A stretch of 64,000 bases of DNA. Origin: Excoecaria cochinchinensis (lineage: Eukaryota > Streptophyta > Magnoliopsida > Malpighiales > Euphorbiaceae). Position 1 is the stretch's first letter. Every line of letters starts with the position of its first letter. Below are positions 11,808 to 20,731 of this stretch, in pieces. The DNA is taken from assembly GCA_947683425.1 (NCBI GenBank), contig CANTUQ010000043.1, positions 10,301,501-10,365,500 on the forward strand, in the 5' to 3' direction. A program made the translations under genes and the position numbers. The notes beneath the pieces are model-generated. The model worked only from the letters and a program-made list of their open reading frames with translations, was not told the origin of the DNA and ran no database searches.

Positions 11808-12566
11808 TTTGAGACTTTATTTTGAAAGTGTCTTAATTAAAATATATAATTGAGTTTTTAAAACCTAAAATTCTATCTCTTTTCGAAAATTGTATTGCAT
11901 CATTTTAGAGCCTTAGAATTATGCTAGTTTGTACCCTTATTCTACCCCGGTCTGCTCCCGAAGCATGATCTTATGTTCACTCAATATAGGGAAGTGTTAA
12001 GGATAATCACCAGCCTAAGCCTAGTACCTTTTGGTATATCAAATGGAGACCCGATCGGTCATTATGCTCATGATGAGCTAGACCCATTGGCAGGGACCAT
12101 GCTTTGGTAGCCCTAAAGTAACATCACCTTAACCAAAGCTCATGTAATGGAAATAAATACTTGCCCTAGGTGAGATGAACCGTAAAATGATACTTATGAT
12201 GTGGGCTATCACGTATTGCACAAAATCAAAGAAGTTGAGTAGACTTCCATCAAAGGCTTTCATGCCCCAGTGAGGTCACCTTAATTTGATTAAAGTGTTT
12301 AAATACATAATGGCAGAAACTCATACGTATGCACATACTGAGAGACATTATGCTGCCGGCTTTTTGCTATACACTATGCGCATTCATAAGGTCCCCTGTT
12401 ACCCATGGATTAAGCCCACTTAGGAAGAGACTAATTGACCTCGTGTGCGGGAGTCAAAAGGTTGGAAGGATCTACTTGCTTGTATGTGGTTATGAATGTT
12501 GCATAACACACGATCATGCATTGTATATGTCATTCAAGCATCATTCTAACAATCTGAATCTTTTAG
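11808..12566 (+). other. C2 untranslated leader, with conserved block 11975-12125
   Basis: No reading frame is convincing here. A block with AAGTGTTAAGGATAATCACC, GACCCGATCGGTC and GGGTAGCCCTAAAGTAACATC recurs in B1, B2 and G. A second conserved part follows, with CTTTCATGCCCC and GCTGCCGG. The leader ends at an acceptor-like CTTTTAG/CCATTATAG at 12566, where gag-like coding sequence starts in every copy. Confidence 0.65.
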
Positions 12567-14205
12567 CCATTATAGATTCATCTAAGTGGACTAGAGGTTC
12601 TGATGGTTGGCTAGTAAGGACGAACCTACTCTTTGAATTGCAGGAATTAGTGTCTGATTGGGATTTTGAATCACTCTCAACGACCAGTGAATCACCCTTA
12701 GAATCATTAATGGCAGAAGAAACCAAAGCTTTAACCACTCAGGGCCTTGCCAAGAGACATCGCTCATCCTCCTGCTGCACAATCACTTGTAGCTCCATTA
12801 CCATCGGTAATCCCTCCTCGAGGGCAAGTTGAACCGCCTGCTAGCGAAAAGGCCCCCAATGTAGGTAATGCTGCTTACCAGCCTATCAATGAGCACATAG
12901 CTACTGCGCCCGTTGAGCCAAGAAGGGCAAGGATCCCTAATCCTGATGAGGATTTTGTGATGGAGGATGAGGTTGAGGAGCTAGTAGGCCATCAAGCTGT
13001 GATGGGTAGAGCACCTAAGGTGGAGGATGAGGCTATGAGATGAATGAGGTAGCAGATTGAGGCAATCACTCACTTATTATTAGCTGGGAAGGGAATCAAC
13101 CCCGAGGATAGAGATTTGAGGGATGAAGAGCTGTTGCCCCAAAGGTTTAAGATGCCTGAGCTGCTGAAGTTCGATGGTACTTCGGACCCATCTGCACACA
13201 TTAAGCAGTATACCCTGGTGATGAAGGGCACAGGATTGACCAAGAAGCAGAAGGTGGAATATTTATACCTTAGTTTGGTGGGTCCGACAGTAGACTGGTA
13301 TCATGAGTTGGACATGAGATCAAAGGAGGACTGGGACCTTTTGACGAAGGAGTTTATGAAGCAGTACGACTACAACACTAGAATGGAGGTCACCTTAAAG
13401 GACCTCGAACTCCTACAGCAAAAGAATGACAAGTCATTCTATGAATACCTCACTAGATGCAGGAATAGGGTCATGGAGATAAAGCGAAAGCCTGACACTG
13501 CTGACCAAATCAAGCTATTTATGAAGAACTCCTGCCCTTACTTGAGGGACTTGCTTAGCTTTAAGGGACTCAAAGATTGGGAGTCACTTAAGGACATTGC
13601 AGTAGAGGCTGAGGGGGCTTACCTAGCAAAGAAAGCAAGCTAAAATAACTTTGTTGGGAAAAATTTTAGGAACCAGTCAGGGTACAAATCAGGTGGTGCT
13701 GGAAGCAGTAATGGTAGAAATGCTAAGACGGCTGAGGTTTCAGCTACCAAAGTGGGACAAGGCCAGAGGCACTTTTCTAATTTGGGTTGCTCTCTATCCT
13801 GGGTGTTGGAGAGATTAATGAATGAGGACAAGCTACAACCATTGCCATCCAGGCCAGCTATGAATCAGGGACAGTCAGGGCATAGAGGTGATCAGTACTG
13901 TGCCTACCATCAGCACATTGGGCACCTGACAGTTTATTGCTAGACCTTAAGGAACAAGGTCCAAGATCTTATCGACTCCAAACAGATCACGGATCCTAAG
14001 AAGAGAGAGAAGAAGAAGAATGCAGGCTATAATGCAGTCCCCCCACCGTGTATATGATCGGGTCGGGTCTACTCGAGTGACATGGGTTACGAAGAGCTAT
14101 AGGATGATGAGTATGTTGCTGTCATCCGTTAAGAGATGGGTGAAGAAGGGATTCTAGTGGTGGTGGTAGATTGTTAATCCACTAGTGAGAGTGGAGAAGA
14201 AGATA
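12567..14205 (+). pseudogene. Tat gag pseudogene of C2
   Basis: Coding similarity starts with AIIDSSKWTRGSDGWLVRTN and runs through several frames. The capsid domain is best preserved at 13116-13643: PQRFKMPELLKFDGTSDPSA, HIKQYTLVMKGTGLTKKQKV, DWYHELDMRSKEDWDLLTKE and MEVTLKDLELLQQK. The zinc-knuckle region at about 13900-13943 reads YCAYHQHIGHLTVYC. The last part aligns with the MIGSSLPE..VLQDLY region of the B1 gag with stops and frameshifts. Gag would form the virus-like particle. It is related to, but clearly diverged from, B1/B2 gag. Confidence 0.85.
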
Positions 14206-14501
14206 ATGCTTTTTTTGGATGTTTTGTTCTTTTTATTCCAAGAACTTCTTATGACAATGTTTACAATTTCAATAAGATGAACAATTTTTCTTATTTGTAT
14301 GGTGTTTCTAATGATTTCATTTCACATGATTATGCTGCATTCATTTTTTAAAATTAATTCAATTAATACGACTGTATTTATTCTCGGGACTTTGGAAAAC
14401 CCAAATAAAATCTTGACAGCATCTGATATAACTCCTGAAGAGAGGAAAATTCTGAGAGATTGTAGAAAAAACAAAAAGAAAAAAGAAAAGCCTTTGCCTG
14501 G
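14206..14501 (+). pseudogene. Remnant just upstream of RT in C2 pol
   Basis: The translation contains TTVFILGTLENPNKILTASD followed by ITPEERKIL. Element G carries TTTFNLGTLENPKKILMASD and ITPEERES. In Tat pol this type of segment (LGT..PK.. followed by EER) sits immediately before the reverse transcriptase. Both copies then run into A-rich low-complexity sequence instead of RT. B1 is inserted right after it; 14497-14501 (CCTGG) is the left target-site duplication. Confidence 0.6.
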
Positions 14502-16597
14502 TGTAAGCACCGTGTCCCGGAGCGGTCCGGATCAGAAATTACCCTATGATGAAATCGGCATCCGAGCCTGTACAAACGGTTTGGATTCAGAGGCTTTAAT
14601 CCCATGCTCCACGAGAAACAAGTCTTTTTACCTTTCGTAGGTAGAAGGGGAGAAAACGGGGAGTTTTTAAAGTCCAAAAAAGTTTGTTTTCCTCGATGGA
14701 CGGTCAGCCCGTCGGTCAGGGCCCAGCCCGTCGGTTGGCAGGATCATCGGATGAATCCTTGTGTCAGAAGGATTCTTCCGACGCCCGTCGGTCGAAGTGG
14801 CAGGCCCATCGGATGAATCTTTGTGAAAGAAGGATTCTTTCGATGCCCGTCTGTCGAAATGGCAGGACCGTCGGTCAGGTTGTAGGGCCATCGGATGAAT
14901 CCTAATGTCAGTAGGATTACTCCGACACCCGTCGGTGAACCACAGACGCCCGTCGGTCATCCCTTGCCTATAAAAGCTTTGAATTTTCTCATAAAAGGGG
15001 TTGGAAAAATTTACAAAAATAGGGGAAACTTTGCCAAAATTCACGCACGTTTTCTCTCTCTTCCAACAAACACATTTCTAAAAGATCTAACTAATTCAAA
15101 TCTTCAAAAGAAAGAGGATCTAGTTGATTTTTCACGGATTTCCAAAACTCAATTTCTGTCGAACTGTTGAAGACACACTCTATTTTCAACATTTGATCTT
15201 TTGTTCGGACTTTCTCGTGGAGCATACGGGAAGCCAGACAACAACAAGGAATCCAACCAAGAGGTTGTTCTGATGGTAAATATTTTGGACCCTTTTCTGT
15301 CCTTTTTTATCTTCATTTTCGATATTATCTTTGCTCTCGTTCTTTTCTATTTCTTGTTGCTATTCTTTTTGAATTTGTGTAAAATTTGTTTTTTTTTTTG
15401 CTTTTGAAAAGCTTCCGTTTTTCTGGGACAGAGGTGACCGACGGGTCATCTGCTGTGACCGATGCCCGTCTGTCACCTTTAAGCGTAACTCGTCGGTCAC
15501 CCACGTAGACGGCTCCCTTCGAGTGAGCGACGGGCTGTATCGTTCACCTTAATCGATGCCCATCGGTCATTCGGCATAGCCCGTCGGTGGGTTCTGTCCC
15601 ACATTTTCAAATCTTTTCCTTTTATCCTTTTTTGCTCACTCAATTTTTCATGTATCTTTATAATTTTTTCTGTATTTTTAACATCCTTTTGGCTTGTTTT
15701 GTGAGAGTATATCCTTATTTCTTTGACTGGCTGGAGCTTGAGGGAGTTCTCCTGTATATGGAAAGTTCGGCTGGTTTAGTTCTCTATCCTCCTCTTTTTT
15801 TCGTATTTCATATATTTATTGTTTTTCCTGTATATGTGTACTTCTCGCTAATGTAAAAATCGGCCAAACGTTTTATACTTAATAAACTGAATGCTTCATA
15901 AAATCAAGGACCCAATGTCCTCTTTTTATCCAACAAAACCCTCACAATAGAAATATCCATTTTAATAATGATGCATGCGAGGACCAAAGTCCTCAAAATA
16001 ACCAATGCCCCGATTTGTGTATGCATCGCACATTTATAAAAGGGAGTTGTATTCTGCTCCTTGTGTTATTGTAATTTATCGCTTTCATTATTTACTCATT
16101 CATTTACCGCTTTCCAATTGTGAATAAATGCTCTTTGCTTTAATTGCATCACGTGGAGAGAGAGCGAATTAATGAAAATTAAAATTTGATCATAAAATAA
16201 TCAAGGTAGAAATAGATAAGAAGTCCCGAACCCAGCTCTGGTCTTTGGGCTCAAAGAGGCGAGAGGTCTACCCAATCACTCATTGGAACTATGACCTCCA
16301 AGACACCTCTTGTGTCAATAGACTTTGACGTTAATCCTAGGCTCCTTAGGGCGAGAGGTTTATCCTCCAAGATCCCTTTGGTTGGCCCAAAATGGATACT
16401 AAGCGCAGTCTTAGGCTCTCTGAGGCGAGAGAAACTTTCCCAATGTTCTATTGGGTGGCAACTCCATGAAACCTCCTTGTTGCCCAAAATAGACGAACTT
16501 GTAAATATCTCTACATGTTGCCAACGGATCCTCAATTGCCCGATCGCCCTCAAGCTGGGGGTCAGAGAGGCGGCCACGGGGTCCGGCGCCCGTCACA
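14502..16597 (+). repeat. 5' LTR of B1 (2,096 bp)
   Basis: It starts TGTAAGCACCGTGTCCCGG and ends GCGCCCGTCACA. GCCCGTCGGTC/CCGACGGG repeats form two clusters, at 14700-14960 directly upstream of the TATA box and at 15425-15590. A donor-like GATG/GTAAATAT lies at 15276. The 3' third, with CCTCCAAGACACCTCTTG and GGGTGGCAACTCC type segments, is shared with B2 and with LTR G. No reading frame inside is coding. Confidence 0.93.
14968..14976 (+). promoter_or_regulatory. TATA box of the B1 5' LTR
   Basis: CTATAAAAG lies 8 bp after the last GCCCGTCGGTCA repeat. The matching site in the 3' LTR is CTATAAAAG at 24321-24329. Transcription would start about 30 bp downstream. Confidence 0.75.
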
Positions 16598-16598
16598 G

Positions 16599-16616
16599 TC
16601 GCGACTCCACTGGGGA
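16599..16616 (+). promoter_or_regulatory. Primer-binding site of B1
   Basis: TCGCGACTCCACTGGGGA begins one base after the LTR end. B2 and G have TGGCGACTCC at the same place, so the second base is mutated here (G to C). This is the Tat/Ogre-type site, probably for tRNA-Arg. Confidence 0.75.
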
Positions 16617-17383
16617 CTTATGGTTTGAGACTTCGATTTGAAAATACATCGTTTAACATTTATGATTAAAGTTTAATTCATAAAATTCGCTTTCTCTCAA
16701 ATTTGCATTTACATCCCATTAGAGCCTTAGACTATGCTAGATTGGTCCCTTTTTAGCCTCGGTGCATTCCTGAAGCACAACCCTACGTTCACTCAATGTG
16801 GGAAAGTGTTAAGGATAATCACCAGCCCACGCTTCGTACCTAATGGTATATCAAATGATGACCCGATCGGTCGTTATGCTCGTGATGAGCTAGACCTGTC
16901 GGCAGGGATCATGCTTGGGTAGCCCTAAAGTAACATCTCCCTTGTCTAAAGCTCATGTAATGGCCGTAGCTACTTTCCATAGGTGATATGAACCGTAATT
17001 CCATGTTTTCTTTATGGATCCTTATGTATTGGATGAGTCTAGATGTCTTGCCTGGTAACCTAGCCAAAGGCTTTCATGCCCCGGCAGGGCCATGTCGAAA
17101 TTTTTGGAATGTCTAAATACATGATGATCATTATCCATTCGCTTGTACATTAGCATAGGAGTGTCACGCTGCCGGTTTTTCACCGTGCACCATGAGCATC
17201 CACTGGGTCCCCCGCTGACCCTTGGGCTAATCCCGCCCAGGAAAGAGACCGCGCGACCACGTGTGTGAGAGAAATAAGAGCGGAAGGACCTACCTGCTTG
17301 CTTGTGTTTTGTGGGTAATGCATATCACGACCACGCATTGCATCTGCATTCCATGCATCACATCTAACGCCTTGTCCCTGCAG
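16617..17383 (+). other. B1 untranslated leader with conserved packaging-like block
   Basis: The segment from about 16720 to 16940 matches C2, B2 and G far better than the neighbouring LTR or gag sequence does. It holds GTGTTAAGGATAATCACCAG, GACCCGATCGGTCGTTATG, GATGAGCTAGACC and GGGTAGCCCTAAAGTAACATC. A second conserved part (17075-17320) has CTTTCATGCCCCGGCAGG and CGCTGCCGG. The leader ends with CCCTGCAG/CCATCATA at 17383, a good splice-acceptor shape. A 62-codon frame at 16734-16922 is intact here and in B2 but broken in the other two copies. Confidence 0.7.
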
Positions 17384-19335
17384 CCATCATACATCTGCCC
17401 AGGTGGACTAAAGCGCCTATCGGATGGTTGATCCGAGTTCCTGCATCTGAACTGCTAGATAGAGAAGGCCTTCCAAAGATCTTACCAGAAGTCAGCTGTA
17501 CCGTATCTGAGATGGCAAACTCACCTAGGGGAAATTATGCCACTAGGGCCATAATTGCAGAAGAAGTGGGCCGATGGTTTGAAGAGTTTGAGGGCAAAAT
17601 TATGAACATGCTAAGTGCTTTGGCACAACAGAATGCTCCGCAGAATCCACCACCTCCTCCTCCCGTAAGACAAAATGAGCGAGAAGAGGAAAGAGCTGAG
17701 AGGCAAGAAGAGCCTATTCGGCTGCCACCATTAGAGCTGAGGTCAGTGGCTTCGGGAGGTCAGAGAAGAAGACCAGTGCTGAGGATAGATGATGACAGGG
17801 ATGGCAAAGACGACAAAATGAGTATTGCATCTGAGAGAGGGAAGGCACCCCAAACTGATGAGTTCATTCTGAAGAAGATGGAAGAGAGGTTTGAAGCCAT
17901 GGCTCGTATACTGAGTAGAGGTCAGGGGATGAACCCAGAGGACAAAGAACTGGAGGGAGAAGACCCGATTCCTTACAATTTCAAGATGCCTGATGTGCCA
18001 AAATTTGACGATACCTCTAACCCGACAGCCCATGTGAAGCAGTACTCTCTGGTCATGAAAGGGACCACTCTGTCTAAGAGGCAGAAGGTGGAGTACTTTT
18101 TTTTGAGTCTGACTGGCCCTGCTATCTACTGGTATCATAGCCTCGATCGTCGAACTAAGGAAGATTGGGATCTACTCACGGAGGAGTTCTTGAGGCAATA
18201 TGATTGCAACACCAGGATAGAGGTGACTCTTAAGGACCTTGAATTGCTCCAGCAGAAGGCCGAGGAATCTTTTCATGACTATCTCACCCTATGGTGGAAC
18301 AGGGTAATGGAAATGCGAAGAAAGCCAGACACCCAAGACCAGATCCGTCTATTTATCAAGAATGCAAGCCCGTATTTGAAGGATGTTCTGAAGATGAAAG
18401 GGCTGAAGGATTGGAAGTCTCTAAAAGACATAGCCATTGAGGCGAAGGGAGAATTCTTGGCCCGGAAAGCTAGCGATGATAGTTTTGCAAAAAGGGCTAA
18501 CACCGGTCAGGGAACCAGTAGGCCAATTGGGCCCAGTGGTAGCACCAGAAGAACGATTGAGGTGTCTGCTACTGATGCAACTACCCCGAGGAAGTTTTTA
18601 AACTTAGGGAAACCCTTATCTTGGGTTTTGAGGCACTTGATGAAGGAAGGAAAGTTGCAACCTTTGGCTCTTAGGCCAGCTAAAACGCAAGGGATGCCAG
18701 GTCACAAGGACAATGAATACTGTGCATTTCATCATCACACAGGCCATCTAACAGACAATTGTAGGGCACTGAGACACTCTATTCAGGATTTGATAGATAG
18801 CAAACAAATCACTGACCCCGAGCGGAGAGAGGAAAAAAAGAAGCATAACTATAATGCCGTGCCGCCACCAATTTTTATGATCGGATCCAGCTTGCCTGAG
18901 TGGTACGTACTGCAGGACTTGTATAGGAGCAAGAGTATTTATGTTGTTTGTTCTAAGGATAGAGAAGGAAAAGCAGTTGTAGCGACCATTGATTGTTGGT
19001 CGAGCAGTGAGAGCGGTGAAGAGGCCGAAGAGGAAGGAGAGCCGAGCTTAGATCTGTGGAGATCTGATGAGGATGAAGAAGAGGTAGGGGCTGTGACAAG
19101 AAGTGGGAGAGTGGTCCCTGAGATTATAAGGGTACCAAAACTAGCACAGCCATCGATAGAAAAGGAGCCAGAGGAGAACCAGATTGTTAAGCAGTTGAAA
19201 AAGACCGCGGCTCAGATATCCATCTGGGATCTCTTAAGACAGTCCCCTTCTCACAGGAAGAAAGTGGTAGAGGCCTTGACTGAGTCTACTGTCGCCACCA
19301 CAATTTCCCCATCAGAGCTTTTGGGTCTAGTTTAA
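17384..19335 (+). CDS. gag: Tat-type gag (capsid and nucleocapsid) of B1
   Basis: One open frame runs from the acceptor-like CAG at 17383 to TAA at 19333. The first residues, AIIHLPRWTKAPIGWLIRVP, are conserved with C2 and G, so coding probably begins upstream of the first in-frame ATG (near 17511, SEMANSPRG), possibly through splicing. Features in order: an acidic N-terminus with a proline run; the retrotransposon gag domain at 17980-18470 (FKMPDVPKFDDTSNPTAHVK, WYHSLDRRTKEDWDLLTEEF); then the nucleocapsid knuckle at 18720-18764, CAFHHHTGHLTDNC, the C-X2-H-X4-H-X4-C form typical of Tat; and an acidic C-terminal tail. The stop is TAA where B2 has AAA, so the original protein probably read on into protease. 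The frame is intact over about 650 codons. Confidence 0.93.
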
Positions 19336-19704
19336 GGAGGATTGGAGGAGAGATTGGTTTTTTTCGATGCCGACCTGCCAGTCGAAGGCCGCGATCATAA
19401 CCGACCCCTGTATATCAAAGCACAGATTAACAGCAAGCACACCGTTTGCGTTATGGTAGATGATGGATCTTCTATCAATGTTTGCCCTCTGATAGCTCTT
19501 CAAGCTTTTGGATTGAGTGAGGATATGCTCAGTGAATCAGATTTGACGATTACAGCTTATGATAATTCAAGAAGACAAGCCTCGGGAACATTCAAGACCC
19601 TGGTCAAAACGGGACCCATTGAGGCAGAGGTAGAGTTTGTGGTTCTGCCCATTCCAGCTAATTTCTCAGCCCTGCTCCGGAGGCCTTGGTTTCACAGACT
19701 AGGA
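19336..19704 (+). pseudogene. Truncated retrotransposon aspartic protease of B1
   Basis: It is in the same frame as gag, separated only by the TAA at 19333. The active-site motif is MVDDGSSINVCPL, with DDGSS at 19459-19473. The flap/second motif is ALLRRPWFHRLG, where B2 has ALLGRPWFHRLG, so a conserved glycine is replaced by arginine. Similarity to B2 ends at CTAGGAG near 19704. Immediately after come unrelated bases that lead to an internal promoter. G-patch, reverse transcriptase, RNase H and integrase are all missing. The protease would normally cut the polyprotein in the particle; the Gly-to-Arg change and the truncation make activity unlikely. Confidence 0.85.
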
Positions 19705-19734
19705 GCATTAAATGCGCATTAATTGGGGAATGGG

Positions 19735-19830
19735 GAACGACAGACGGGCAGCCCGTCGGTCGCTCCTAGAGACGCCCAGCCCGTCGGTCACGAAACTCTA
19801 TATAAGGGCAGTGACAGACGGACCAGTGGC
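19735..19830 (+). promoter_or_regulatory. Internal promoter of the B1 accessory ORF
   Basis: Two copies of (A)GCCCGTCGGTC at about 19751 and 19779 precede CTATATAAGG at 19799-19808. The arrangement (CCCGTCGGTCA, then a TATA box within about 20 bp) repeats that of the LTR promoter at 14950-14976. Downstream is a CT-rich leader like that of the LTR. This suggests a separate transcript for the downstream ORF, whose start would fall near 19835. Confidence 0.65.
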
Positions 19831-19999
19831 TGCTGTCATTTTCACTTTCCCTCTCAAAATAGTTTTTCCATTTTTTTTCTGCATTTTCAAGTATTTCTTC
19901 TCCTTTTTCTTGCATTTTCTTTATCTTTTCGCGTTCTCCACTCACCGGACGCTCGGACACTCATTTTTCTTCAGTTTTGTACACTTTTCGCGACTACAA

Positions 20000-20730
20000 G
20001 TAAGTAAAATAACTACTTTACTTTTTAATTTAATTTATTTCTTCTTTTCTTTTTCTTCTTCTTTTAGCCTTAAAAATGGTTAGGATGCTTTAGATGCTTT
20101 AAATATCTAGGGGGAATGCTGCCCATTTTTTTATTCTTAGTGCAATTAATCAGAGCCTTTGCATGATCACATAGAAATAGGGCTTTTCTACACCTTTGTC
20201 GCCTTAGAAATAGGCTTTCTAGCACATATGTGTGTTGTTGGGGCCTGTGGCCATTCTTTTGTGCAGGTTGGTGGCACACCCTTGCCGGGGTACGGCCCAT
20301 TTTTTTATATTGTGGTTGGGGCCTGAGGCCTATTTTGATGCCTTTTTATGCAGGAGGTTGGGCACATCCTTGCCGGGGTGCTGCCCAAATTTTCATTTTA
20401 TTCTAAAATTGTTTATTTTTGTGTATGATGCATGTCTTGGGGTCTAAAAAGCCCATTTTCATCTGCTTTCAGAATAATCTTTTTCTATGTCAAAGTGGGG
20501 CACACCCTTGTCGGGGTGCCGCCCGTTTTTATTATTATTCAAATCTTTAATTCTTTCTATGCCAATTGTATGTTTTTTTTCTGCTTTTGATATGTGCGAA
20601 GCATGCTGGGCAACATCCCTTGACTCGATGTTGCCCATTTCCATTTTTTTATCTATTTTGTTTCACCTCGAAAATGAGCCTAATAATACCTGTTTCGTCG
20701 AATTTTCGTTAGCTAACATTTCTTTTGTAG
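20000..20730 (+). other. Predicted 5'-UTR intron with hairpin repeats
   Basis: The donor is CTACAA/GTAAGTA at 20000. The acceptor is CATTTCTTTTGTAG at 20730, one base before the ATG of the accessory ORF. The 731-nt interval is T-rich and non-coding. It holds four related inverted repeats of the form GGGCA..CCTTG(C/T)CGGGGTG..GCCC near 20270, 20355, 20495 and 20607. The intron call rests on splice-site quality and position only. Confidence 0.6.
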
Positions 20731-20731
20731 G

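Noticed and set aside
16734..16922. 62-codon leader frame conserved in B1 and B2 (48646-48834) with seven differences
   Set aside because: The frame is interrupted in C2 and G, where the nucleotide block is nevertheless conserved, so RNA-level conservation is the better explanation.
17743..18503. Minus-strand frames opposite gag (131 and 74 codons)
   Set aside because: Antisense shadows of the gag frame without recognisable motifs or conservation of their own.
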